The position numbers and the translations under genes were made by a program. The notes beneath the pieces were generated by a model. That model saw only the letters and a program-made list of their open reading frames with translations. It had not been told where the DNA came from and did not search any database. Shown piece by piece: positions 1-10,150 of a stretch of DNA of 64,000 bases. The stretch's first letter is position 1. Every line of letters begins with the position of its first letter. The DNA is from Proteles cristata cristata (taxonomy: Eukaryota > Chordata > Mammalia > Carnivora > Hyaenidae): positions 1,054,001 through 1,118,000 of the forward strand of contig JAESUZ010004533.1 in NCBI GenBank assembly GCA_017311185.1, given 5' to 3'.

Positions 1-1782
1 TCCACAGGTCTTTTACGTTTTCTGTTCACAAAACACTTTTATAGATACTAACTCATTAGATCTTTCCAATATACCTTTGAGATATGTGTCAGAGTGCATA
101 ATTCCTCCAAATTAGCTTCTCTAGGGGTATAGATGAAATAATATAGACACCACACAGATTGAGGAAAGAATAAATTTACTACTCACATCTGCCTACTGCC
201 TAAAGCCATGCCTATTCAAAACACTGAATAGAGAGTAATTATAATCATAGATGTATTTATCATACATTCTATTTATTAATTCATGTATCTATCAAACATT
301 CACTTTCTATTGAATACTAGGTCTTAAAATAGGTAAGAGGAGGTTAAAAAATATATGACTTGAGATAATTGTTCTCTCAGTCTAGTGGGCAAATGGACAC
401 ATGGACAGATAATCACAATATAATCTCAAAGAGTTATGATAAAATACATAATGAAATATAATGAAATACAGGGGAGAAACATATCTACCTGCCTGGTATG
501 GGGTAGATAAGAGAAGACTTCACACAAGAACTGAAATTTCTCTCATGAACTTAACTAGAGAGGTTCCCTTTTCAAATCCTGTCCTCAGGAAATTTGTGTT
601 TTTGGACATCACTAACCATTTCCTCATTCCTTAAATTATCTATTTGGTTTCATGGACCTTGGAGTCTATTCTTACCTACTTTCCATCTGGCCATGCTTTT
701 TCATCCTCCTTTACCGATCTTGCTGAGTCTGCTCCTTAAAAGTTGCTTCTTCCTGGCTTCCATTTGTGCCATCTTCCCTTTAGGCTGTCCCTGTTTCTGT
801 GGATGAGAATTCACTAATAAATATTCATGGTCTCAACTGCCTTTCATATGACTGTGCCTTTGAAATCTTTACCTCCTGCAAACCTGACTCATGAATACAG
901 CTCAAGTGTTCATCTGATTTGTGCATTTCTTGGCTTGGAAGCCTCACTGGGATTTTGAGGTCCTAGAGAACCAGATCATGATCTACCTTTTAAAACCATC
1001 CATTCCCTTGGATGCCCCCTTTTCAATGAAAGAAACCATCACCTGCTCAGTCTTTTGTTCCTTCTTCCTTCATTCAAAAACATTTATTCATACATATTGG
1101 GGTTAGTCACCACAGTTGGATCTGGGATGCAATGGTAGAAAAACAGACCTGGCTCTTACTCTTTTGAAGAAAATTAATTTTAAATTAGTGCTTAGCCAAG
1201 TATGGTTTACTAATTACATCTGTCAGAATCACAGGAAGAAGGGCTTTTAAAAATACCAACCAGAGATTCCTTCCCAGACTTATTGAATTGTAATCTTTAA
1301 GAACCAGTGCCCAGGGATCTATATTTTAAGCAAACCCCATAAGTGATTCTGAGGAATATAACCTAACATTTATAAAACCACCTATTTAAATAAAAAGAAA
1401 ACAAACAAATAAATACATAATTACATACTGTAAAGAGTCACTGAAGGAGACTACAAGCTGCTATGTGGGTGTGTAATAGGGGAGGAGGAAGGATTGATAC
1501 ATAATGATCAGTCATTACCTGGGAGTTAGGGGCAAGATCATGCAAGGACCTGTGGCTGGTGATTGATTAGACATGAGGGATAGAAGTCAGTGAATACTAA
1601 GAATGACTTTTAAATTAGAAGTCTGGATGCCATCATTTGGTTCCTCTCTTTCTCTCACTCTACCCTTATTTCTATTTTCTTTAATATATCTCAAATCCAT
1701 CCCACTTCTTCGTCACTGCTCCTAACATACTTCACAGGCTCTTTGTCTTCCATGAAATTATAATATTGTTCTCCTAATTCTT

Positions 1783-1966
1783 TTTTTTTAAAGATTATTT
1801 ATTTTGAGTGAGAGCATGAGCAGAGGATGGGCAAAGAGAGTGGGACAGAGAGAATCCTAAGCAGGCTCCATGCTGTCAGTACTGACTGGATCCCAGAAAC
1901 CATGAGATCATGACTTGAGCTTGAATGAAGAATCAAACATGTAACCAGCTGAGCCACCCAGGCCCC
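1783..1966 (-). mobile_element. CAN-SINE, reverse orientation
   Basis: T-rich start, GA-rich body and an end reading as the reverse complement of the tRNA-derived head (gagccacccagg). It is flanked by near-identical copies of cctaattctt (1773-1782 and 1970-1979), the target-site duplication. It is diverged, so an older copy, and it splits the surrounding L2. Confidence 0.85.
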
Positions 1967-2028
1967 TCCCCTAATTCTTATCCTTGCTTCTATATCATTC
2001 TCGTCCCTGATCTATCACCACAGTGATC

Positions 2029-2112
2029 ATATATACATATCAGATATATGTGTGGAGATATATATATATATATCTCCACACATATGTATGTGTGTATATA
2101 TATCCACACATC
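2029..2112. repeat. TA-rich palindromic repeat
   Basis: The bases 2046-2085 form a perfect inverted repeat with no spacer: arm tatgtgtggagatatata... meeting its exact complement at the centre between 2065 and 2066. Further TATATA and TGTGTG tracts extend to 2112. Such a sequence can extrude a cruciform or hairpin. Confidence 0.9.
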
Positions 2113-2349
2113 CTGCAGGATGCTCTTTAAGCAGCACCATTTTCTCACCCTTTCTTAGGGATTCTCATACAGAGCTATAACTGGCTCTTTGTGTATCTCT
2201 TTCCCTACCTACACTGTCTCTGGAGGTCAGTGACCATGTCCTTGTCACTGTTGGATCCCCACATTGAACTTGTGTCTTGAACAGAGTGGATATACAACAT
2301 GTTTTTTATAAAGCAAATAATACCCAGTGTTAATAGATCCTGAATGTAT

Positions 2350-3325
2350 CAAGTTAAATGATTTGCATATTTTTTAAATAACAAGCTTTTTTGAGAAACT
2401 CACATGCCATACAATGTGCCCTTTTAAAGTGCATAATTCAGTATGTTTCAGTCTATTCACAGAGTTGTCCATCTATCACCACTATCTTATTTTAGGCCAC
2501 TTCTATCACCACCCAAGAAATTCCATACCTTTGAGCATTCTGTTTCCTTCTCCCTTTAACCTCTGGCAGTCATCAATCTATTGTCTGTTTATGGATTTGC
2601 CTATTCTGGACATTTTCTATAAAGTAAAATCACACAATAGGTAGTCTTTGTCATTAACTTTTCTCACTTAACATATTTTCAATGTTTGTCCATTTTATAG
2701 CATATATTGGTACTTTATTTTTTTATTTATTTTTAAGACTATTCCTTTTTTATTTTTAATATTTGGTTGTATAGATATAGCACATTTTGTTTATCCATTC
2801 ATGAGTTAATGGACATTTGGGTTGTTTCTGCTTTTTGGCTATTATAATAATGCTACTCTGAACATTCTTATATAGAGTTTTATGTGAACATATGTCTTCA
2901 GTTTTCTTGGATTGGAATTATTTAGAAGTAGAATTGCTGGGTCATATGGCAACTCTATGTTTAACTTTTCAAGGAACTGCCAAACTGTTTTCCAAAATAA
3001 CTGTACCATTTTAAATTCCCATCAGCAATGTAAAGGGTTTTAATTTTTTCACATCTTCAATAACACTTGAGACTGTCTGTACTTTTTATTATAACCACCC
3101 TAGTGGATCCTTTGGTTGTATTTGCATTTCCCTGATGACTAATGATATTGGGTACTTTTCATATGCATATTGGCCATTTGTACATCTTCTTTGGAGAAAT
3201 GTCTCCAAATGTCTTCAATTCTTTAACTCGTTTTTATTTGGATTATTTCTCTTTTACCTGCTTAATTCTAAGAGTTTTTAAAATATATATATGGTTTATA
3301 AAAAAATATCTGGGTAATAAGTATT
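2350..3325 (-). mobile_element. L1 3' region (mammal-wide L1M type), reverse orientation
   Basis: Read on the minus strand this is the familiar end of L1 ORF2 plus 3' UTR. Landmarks on the + strand are the text at 2410-2470 (complement of the L1 3' UTR), the 'tggatttgcctattctggac' region at 2590, the 'tttatccattcatgagttaatgg' region near 2790, the 'gaattgctgggtcatatgg' match near 2930 and the 'atttccctgatgactaatga' match near 3125. It has many substitutions and small indels and no usable frame. An A/T-rich patch at 2715-2760 may be a small later insertion or expansion. Confidence 0.85.
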
Positions 3326-3326
3326 A

Positions 3327-3384
3327 AGAAGAGCACTTGTGATGAATACTGGGTGTTACATGTAAGTGATGAATCACTAAATTC
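3327..3384 (+). mobile_element. Carnivore L1 3' end, short fragment
   Basis: The stretch containing gatgaatactgggtgtta and gtaagtgatgaatcactaaa matches the 3' end of young carnivore L1 elements, in + orientation, directly against the older reverse L1. Only about 60 bases remain before SINE sequence begins. Confidence 0.7.
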
Positions 3385-3830
3385 TTTTTTTTTTAATTTT
3401 TTAATGTTTACTTTTCTACTTTTTTTTTAATTTAACATTTTATTTATTTCTGGGAGAGAGAGAGAGAGATCATGAGCAGGGGAGGGTCAGAGAGAGAGGG
3501 AGACACAGAATCAGAAACAGAGCCTGATGTGGGGCTCAAACCCACGAACCATGAGATCATGACCTGAGCCAAAGTCAGACGCTTAACTGACTGAGCCACC
3601 CAGGCACCCCTTTAATGTTTATTTTTGAGAGCGAGCTCAGAGACAGGGTGAGAGGGGAGAGTGGCAGAGAAAGAGGGAGACAAAGAATCTGAAGCAGGCT
3701 CCAGGCTCCAACCTGTCAGCATAGAGCCTAATGGAGGGCTCAAACCCATGAGCCATGAGATCATGAGATGAGCCAAATTGGATTTGACAGCAGAAACCAG
3801 CTGATGGCTCATATTCTATGAGATGTACTT
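3385..3830 (-). mobile_element. Older CAN-SINE, split by a younger SINE
   Basis: The T-rich tail at 3385-3418 and the body at 3611-3780 are one reverse SINE into which the SINE at 3419-3610 was inserted; a ttaatgttta-like motif lies on both sides of the insert. The head end (about 3775-3830) is highly diverged and lacks the usual gagccacccagg ending, so its edge is uncertain. Confidence 0.75.
3419..3610 (-). mobile_element. CAN-SINE nested in an older SINE
   Basis: Complete reverse copy: T tract, GA-repeat, GA-rich body, the complement of the B-box region near 3535-3550 and the head complement ending gccacccaggcacccc. It interrupts the SINE at 3385-3830, so it is the later of the two. Confidence 0.9.
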
Positions 3831-5218
3831 TCTTGGAACCTACAGAAAGCATCACTGTTGGTGAACATTATCAAGACCAGAATGGGCAATGGTTTTGTCC
3901 CTGGAAGGTCTGTCTATACAACTATCCTCCATTTGTTAGACTATATATTTTAGAAAGAAATCCTAATCTAATATCAGAATAATGTCAAAGACAAGGAAGA
4001 CAAATTTTTAAAATGCATGGATACTCATAAGAAAGATGGTATAATCTATAAATAGAGCTGTGCAAAAGGGCTGAATGATCTTTACACTTTACAGTATAGC
4101 TATGAAAATTACTAGTTGTTCAATTTACTCTCAAGTGATATTGTCTTTAATCACTGTTTAACAACATGTGCAAAATAAATTATTTATCTCAAATATTAAT
4201 GTATTTATAAGATCCTGATTCAAGTATTTGCTATTTATCCTTCCCTGAGGTACTGGTTGATTCCCAGACTTCAACTATGGCATCAAAACACAGTACAGTT
4301 ATATATAAATAGATGCCTTGATGAAAATGGAGTCATGTGTATTTATCATGTTTACAGAAATATAATTAAAGTTTTCTCCATTATATTAAGAAAAGTCACA
4401 TATAGTGTGTAACTGTGGTATTTTTTTCCTTAAAGAAAATTCATAACTATTTAAAATATTGAAATATTTCCCATTATCTTATAACTTTGCTTTTTATTTA
4501 TGAAAAATATTTTTCTATTAGTTCAGTACACAGAAAATTGATCAAGGAAAATTTAATATTTGGCTCATAATGATAAATATTTATCCTATGTAATGAGGCT
4601 TATCTGGTATAGGTATATTTTTTTGTTAACAAGTCTTACTTCCTTCTGGAAAATGAAATGTATTAAGAATTAAAGAATTATACATGTGGTTAGAAAACTG
4701 ACCTTTAAATTCTCTACCAGTCTTGAAGTTTAATGTTTCTGAGATATTTGGCTGCCTTTTTTTTTTTTAACAGTAACATCATACATCCATAGAAACCCCA
4801 AACAAAATGCAATTTTGGTTTTACAATAATTAGCTTTGAAACATAACCTTCACAAAAGTATTTTATTATCTTTTAAGAGTCCATTAGGGTATAAAATCAA
4901 TACTTTTGCCATTCTGTGGAGCATTTCATTTTTCTCAATATTTTCAAGAGAAACCACTATATGCTTCCAATTTAACTTTTTTTTTCTTTCCTAATGGAAT
5001 TCTATACATAAATAAAATAGCTTTTCTAAATCATTAAAACCTAATAGAAAATTAGCTGGGTTGTGATAGATTGCTTTACCTTTGTGGTGAAAAGACAGAG
5101 TAAGAGCTAATGGTTTTGAGTGCCGTTATGACACATCAAGTACCACCTATTTTCTCAAGGGAGGATATTTGAAATTAAACAGGCGTAAATTTCCTACTCC
5201 ACCTTGAGTAAGGCAGAA

Positions 5219-5300
5219 GCCAAGATATTTTTTTATGACCTGGTCTCAGAAATCACATGTAATCATTTCTGGTATGTACTATTGTTTACATAAATCAACC
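5219..5300 (-). repeat. Short fragment of the same dispersed repeat found at 5575-6110
   Basis: It shares about 80 bases, with few mismatches, with 5937-6018 in the same orientation (both contain cagaaatcacatg.aatcatttctggtatgtac). The most economical reading is two pieces of one old repeat family, or a local duplication. Confidence 0.6.
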
Positions 5301-5574
5301 TCTGCAAGTATTGAGCTTGAGGACTATAGTTCTCTATCCTCATTTGTTTGCCCCACATTCAAGAAAGGAAAACATCCTTAAGTGATAGATCTATTCCTGA
5401 GAATAGTCTCAGTTGCATGGGTCCCAAAGAGGGGGAACCATAAAGTGATGAAATTGCCAAAATGAGCCACTTTGGGGCATACTTTTTGGTAAATGATAGG
5501 TGTCACTGCCTTCTGCATAGATTCTTAATAGAACACTACACTGGTCATGGTCACAAAATAGAGGGATAAGCTTA

Positions 5575-6110
5575 TTTTGAGTAGTATTAGTTTTCTATTG
5601 CAGTGCAAATAACTGCAAAATTTAACACTCTAAAACAGTAAAGCATTTGTTATCTTACACAGTATCTATTCAGAAGCAGCTTATGAGCTGGGTGGTTCTG
5701 GCTCAGCATTTCTCATGAGCTTTCAGTCAAGGTATCAACTGAGGCTGCAGTCATCTGAAGGCTTGAGTGTGACCAGACAGGTCACTTTGTAGGTACTAGC
5801 TTCAGATGAAGGACAAGTTGGTGCTGGTTGTTGGCAGGTGGCCTGGGTTCCTTCCCATTGGGCTGCTTGAGAGTTCTCATGACACTATGTGGTTCTTCCC
5901 TTGGAGTGAGTGACCCGAGAGAGAGCAGAGAAGAAACCAGAATATTTTTTATGACCTAGTTTCAGAAATCACATGGAATCATTTCTGGTATGTACTTTTG
6001 TATACATAAATCAGCCCTATTTACAGTTGGAGAGGAATACATGAGTTCACGAATTCCAGGAGGTGAGATTATCAGGAGACATTTTGGAGCCAGACTACCA
6101 TAGGATATAG
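5575..6110 (-). repeat. Old dispersed repeat, LTR-like (MaLR/ERVL type suspected)
   Basis: The + strand begins with a form of the common 'ttagttttctattgc...' start and continues through 'ggctgcagtcatctgaaggcttga' to a gcttgagagttctcatgac segment. I recognise this as a high-copy placental repeat usually met in reverse orientation. I cannot assign the subfamily. No coding sequence remains. Confidence 0.5.
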
Positions 6111-6299
6111 TAATTTCTCTTTTGAGTTGTTAATAGAGCTGGTCTTGAGGAAAATAAGTTGTGTATTGTTTTGCTTTGTTTTTTAAATGTTCTTTAGGTT
6201 CCCATTTCTGTGCTTCTTTGAGCAACCTTCTATTAATGGGTCCCAATACTTTCAAGTTGACCCCTTCTCCCCGGGGGTCTGCTGTGGTATCCTTCCTAT

Positions 6300-7990
6300 T
6301 GTTAAAAACCAAAATTCAGATGAGTAAATTTGAAGATTTCATTGGCTTTATTCAATTATTCATGAATCAGGCAACATCTCATCTAGCAAGTAGAGGTGTG
6401 TTCCAAGGAGTTGTGCTAAATGGAAGATTTATATCAGAAGTAGGGTTGAGCAAGAAATTATAAGCAAAAGAAAAGAAAAGATTGTTCCAGGACAAGTCAC
6501 CTTCCCTTAGGGGAAGAGAAGGAGGTCTTATCATTCAGATAACCTCATATTCCTTTAGGGAATGGAGAAGACTCATTGGCAGACTCCTTGGCATCATCCA
6601 TCAGAAAATTCCTAACTGATCTGGTTAAGATTACATTTCTGAAGATGGTTGAAACTGCAATTATATATTGGTAATAAGCATCAGTTTAAGACGTGGGACT
6701 TTAGGGGCACCTGGGTGGTTCAGTCGGTTGAGCATCTGGCTTCAGCTCAGGTCATGATCTCACAGTTTGTGGGTTCAAGCCCCATGCTGGGCTCTGTGCT
6801 GATAGCTAGCTCAGAGCCTGGAGCCGGTTTCAGATTCTGTGTCTCCCTCTCTCCCTGACCCTCCCCTGCTCAGGCTCGCTCTCTCTCTCTCTCTCTCTCT
6901 CTCCCTGTCAGAAATAAATTTAAAATAATTTAAAAAAAAAGATTTGGGACTTTAACCTACATGATGCCATTTGGGGCCTTTGGTTTCTTTTTGTACACTG
7001 TCCTTCCTTTCTTGCAAATTCAGCAAATATTTGAGGGCAAATTGTCAATCACTCTTCACATCAGTGAACAAAATCACTCCATTCAGAGAACTTTTCTTTT
7101 ATAGTAGCTACTTTTCATAATAAGTTGTCTCCAAGATCTATAATTTCCAGTTTGTCCTATTAGTATTCTGCTAAAATTATTGTGTTTCTAATAAGGTAAA
7201 CGTGGTATTGTGATTTAAGAAATACATGCTCTTTGCCCTTATTCCTGGCACAAAGCTCTTAAAACCTTTGGAATTTTCTATGATAAGAGCAATAAAGGTG
7301 TCCTTAATTATGTTAATGAGGTGACTTTTGGAAACCCTCCAGATAATCTATAGATGAGGGCTGGTTGCCAGAGGAATCAACCATGTGATTAGGAGGTTGA
7401 AACTTTTTATCCTATCCCAGACTTTCGCGAAGGGAGAGGGGCTAAAGGTTGAAATCAATGCCAATGGCCACTGATTCAATTAATTGTGTTTATGTGATGA
7501 AGTATCCATAAAGTCCCAAAAGGTGGGATTTCAGAGAGTTTAAGAGTTGAACAGGTGGAGAATTAGGGGGAGTGGCGTAATCAGAAAGCATAGGAGTTCT
7601 GTGCCCTTTCCACACACCCTCCTCTATGCATCTCTTCCATGTGGCTGTTCCTAAGGTATATCATTTTTATAATAAACTGGTAATCTAGTAAGGAAAGTGT
7701 TTCTCTGAGTTCTGTGAGCTGCTCTAGTACACTAATTGAACCCAAGGCAGGTGTTGTTGGAAACTTCAATCTACAAGTCTGTCAGAAGCACATGTAACAA
7801 CCTGGACTTGTAGCTGATATCTGAAGTGGAGGGGACACTGTTGCATCCCCAGCCCTTAACCTGTGGGATCTGATGCTATTTCCAGCTAGCTAGTGTCAGA
7901 ATTGAGTTAACTTAATAGGATGCCCATCTGGTATCTGAGATTGTTTGTTAGTATGGGAAACCTCCTCTTCCCTACCCCATACATGTTTTA
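6300..7990 (+). repeat. Old LTR-like repeat sequence, interrupted by a SINE
   Basis: The segments 6300-6700 and 6942-7100, and more clearly 7470-7990, read like a dispersed placental LTR-class repeat. The landmark tttataataaactggtaatc lies near 7665, followed by agttctgtgagctgctcta and, near 7860, cctgtgggatctgatgctat. An AATAAA-like signal sits inside, as in an LTR. The SINE at 6704-6944 splits it. The class is recalled rather than searched, and no gag, pol or env frame is visible. Confidence 0.45.
6704..6944 (+). mobile_element. CAN-SINE, sense orientation
   Basis: The head ggggcacctgggtgg starts the copy. A B-box-like gggttcaagcc follows near 6771, then a long CT repeat and an A-rich tail. 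Target-site duplication gggacttta lies at 6695-6703 and 6945-6953. The body has the 'gctgatagctagctcagagcc' type sequence, so it belongs to the older of the two feliform groups seen here. Confidence 0.9.
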
Positions 7991-8568
7991 ACTGGGTCCA
8001 GAACCTTTAGTAAACAATCAAGAGAAGAGGTCAATGATTGGCAGAATACCCTTAAAATAATATTTTTGTTTCAGTAGAGGTATTCTGTAATTTAATCCAA
8101 AAAAGTAAGGTGGAACCTGAAGGCTCTGAGTAGATACTACGCACACTAGAGGGGCTTTCTCATTTATACCAGTTTCACTACATTAAGCCACTTATAAGAC
8201 TAATTTTGTTCAATGAAAAACATTACCATCAAGCTATCTCATTCAGCATGGTGTTTTTCACAGTGTGGAAATGCAAAACTAGGGGAAATAGAAGTCTATT
8301 TCATGCTTAAAAGGAGGCAAAAACATTAATATAGTTATCACCACAAGAACATGAGGATTATCAGAGATTAAAAGTAGTGAGTTTTTCCATTTCCTTTCAA
8401 AACTGACACATTGTGATTTGAATTTCCCCAAATATGGTGAAGAGCCTTGGATCACTGTTTTATATATATGTTTATATCCTAAGCCAGTGTTTCAAGGACT
8501 CTGGCATATATATCTGTGATTAACTCGAAAACATTTCCATGGCGCTTTTTTTTGTTAATCCCTATTCC

Positions 8569-8569
<1 letters not shown>

Positions 8570-8635
<66 letters not shown>

Positions 8636-8661
8636 ATCTGTCTATCTGTTTGTCTGTCTGT
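8570..8661 (+). repeat. (TTTC)n microsatellite with TATC/TGTC tail
   Basis: About 16 near-perfect TTTC units are followed by tatctgtctatctgtttgtctgtctg. This lies about 300 bases upstream of the GRM8 exon. It yields a spurious Ser/Phe/Leu open frame. Confidence 0.95.
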
Positions 8662-8934
8662 TTTTAGTTACAAAACTGTTTGGGCCAATAACTATTTCTA
8701 CAAATGTCAGGTTGGTCAACACTGAGAAGGTAAAAGGAAACTAATGACACTCGTCAAGTTGATGATATGAATGATTTATTGAACCCAATCATTTTACACT
8801 TTCAAAAAGTCAATATTGGGGAAAGAAACTGGGCTCTTATTATGGTGAACTGTACTTGTGCTGTCAGTATTCAATGATTTATTACAAACCTGTGGCTAGG
8901 ATTAGGATATTATAAATTGGGGGGAATGGAAAGC

Positions 8935-8957
8935 TCATTAATTTTTTATCCCCACAG
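8935..8957 (+). promoter_or_regulatory. GRM8: Splice acceptor of the GRM8 exon
   Basis: A T-rich tract (aattttttatccccacag) ends in AG at 8956-8957. The coding frame of the receptor opens directly after it with a GTG (Val) codon, in phase 0. Confidence 0.95.
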
Positions 8958-9893
8958 GTGGAAAACATGCAGTGGGCTAACAGAGAACATGCTCACCCCG
9001 CATCTGTCTGCAGTCTGCCCTGTAAGCCTGGGGAGAGGAAGAAAACAGTGAAAGGAGTTCCCTGCTGTTGGCACTGTGAGCGCTGTGAGGGTTACAACTA
9101 CCAGGTGGATGAGCTCTCCTGTGAACTTTGCCCTTTGGATCAGAGACCAAACATCAACCGCACAGGCTGCCAGCTTATCCCCATCATCAAACTAGAATGG
9201 CATTCTCCCTGGGCTGTGGTGCCTGTATTCATTGCAATATTGGGAATCATCGCCACCACCTTTGTGATCGTGACCTTTGTCCGCTATAATGACACACCTA
9301 TTGTAAGGGCTTCTGGACGGGAACTTAGCTATGTGCTCCTAACAGGGATTTTTCTCTGTTATTCGATCACCTTTTTAATGATTGCAGCACCAGATACAAT
9401 CATATGTTCCTTCCGCCGGATCTTTCTAGGACTTGGCATGTGTTTCAGCTATGCAGCCCTTCTTACCAAAACCAACAGAATCCACCGAATATTTGAGCAG
9501 GGGAAGAAATCAGTCACAGCACCCAAGTTTATTAGTCCAGCATCCCAGCTGGTGATCACTTTCAGCCTCATCTCTGTCCAGCTCCTGGGAGTGTGTGTCT
9601 GGTTTGTTGTGGACCCCCCCCACATCATCATTGACTATGGAGAACAGCGGACTCTAGACCCAGAGAATGCCAGGGGAGTGCTCAAGTGTGACATTTCTGA
9701 TCTCTCACTCATTTGTTCACTGGGGTACAGTATCCTCTTGATGGTCACTTGTACTGTGTATGCCATTAAAACCAGAGGTGTCCCAGAGACTTTCAACGAA
9801 GCCAAACCTATTGGATTTACCATGTATACCACCTGCATCATTTGGTTAGCTTTCATTCCCATCTTTTTTGGCACAGCCCAGTCCGCAGAAAAG
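8958..9893 (+). CDS. GRM8: Metabotropic glutamate receptor 8, internal exon (end of cysteine-rich domain to TM6)
   Basis: This exon encodes 312 residues of a group III metabotropic glutamate receptor, a class C GPCR that senses glutamate presynaptically and couples to Gi/o. Residues 1-71 carry the end of the cysteine-rich linker with nine cysteines (18, 22, 36, 37, 40, 43, 55, 58, 71). The helices are approximately: TM1 84-108, TM2 119-142, TM3 150-171, TM4 196-218, TM5 248-270, TM6 284-306. Cys150 and Cys244 are the expected TM3-ECL2 disulfide pair. An N-glycosylation sequon (Asn67-Arg-Thr) precedes TM1. GRM8 is chosen over GRM7, GRM4 and GRM6 because of [15 protein letters not shown] and [18 protein letters not shown]. 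The length of 936 nt is the one conserved for this exon in the mGluR family, and both ends are phase 0, so the first GTG is an internal Val codon, not a start. TM7 and the tail are coded downstream, outside this window. Compared with the human protein as I remember it, Cys213 (Phe) and Asn237 (Lys) differ. Confidence 0.97.
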
Positions 9894-9902
9894 GTAAGTA
9901 TA
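9894..9902 (+). promoter_or_regulatory. GRM8: Splice donor of the GRM8 exon
   Basis: The exon ends in AAG and the intron opens gtaagtata, a near-consensus U1 site. Read-through into the intron reaches a TGA at 9957-9959. Confidence 0.95.
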
Positions 9903-9985
9903 AGAAATGCATATGCCACCCTACTTTTCTTTTGGTTTTCTTATATTCTTTCAAGATGATTCAGTCTATTTTATTCTTACTTAGA

Positions 9986-10016
<31 letters not shown>

Positions 10017-10150
10017 TATATAAACACACATACACATATATAGACACACATATATATGTTCTATCTATGTATATCTATAGATATATATGTTCTCTCTATT
10101 TATCTATTTCATATATATATATATATATTTCATATATATATATATGAAAT
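9986..10150. repeat. Compound TA/CA/TATC microsatellite just after the donor
   Basis: Alternating (TA)n, (CA)n and tatctat tracts begin 92 bases into the intron. The bases 10127-10150 (atttcatatata... to gaaat) form a perfect 24-base palindrome. Confidence 0.95.

Larger units (their letters stand above)
1640..2300 (+). repeat. L2 LINE fragments, interrupted by a SINE and a TA repeat
   Basis: The pieces 1640-1770, 1980-2030 and 2130-2290 resemble, in order, the L2 reverse-transcriptase C-terminal coding region and the 3' end. The text around 1685-1735 (Ile-Ser-Asn-Pro-Ser-His-like reading) and the recovery of the same register after the SINE at 1783-1966 support one element split by a later insertion. 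The family call is from memory of the L2 consensus and is uncertain at the edges. Confidence 0.5.
1..8957 (+). other. GRM8: GRM8 intron, 3' part, upstream of the coding exon
   Basis: This is the sequence before the acceptor at 8957, read as intron because the exon that follows continues an open frame with no start codon context. It holds L2 fragments (1640-2300), a reverse L1 (about 2350-3325), three SINE insertions near 1.8-3.8 kb and one at 6.7 kb, LTR-like remnants (5.2-8.0 kb) and a TTTC microsatellite. I see no coding exon. In 1-1640 there is nothing I can name firmly; 350-560 and 1440-1610 have the look of very old dispersed repeats. In 3830-5218 I see only AT-rich single-copy-looking sequence. 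Confidence 0.85.

Noticed and set aside
8516..8725. Serine/phenylalanine-rich open frame
   Set aside because: It is the TTTC microsatellite read in frame.
8958..8960. GTG at the exon start as a translation start
   Set aside because: It follows a splice acceptor directly and is an internal valine codon in phase 0; the receptor's real start is far upstream, outside the window.
9449..9919. Reverse-strand open frames over the GRM8 exon
   Set aside because: They are shadows of the conserved coding strand and carry no known domain.
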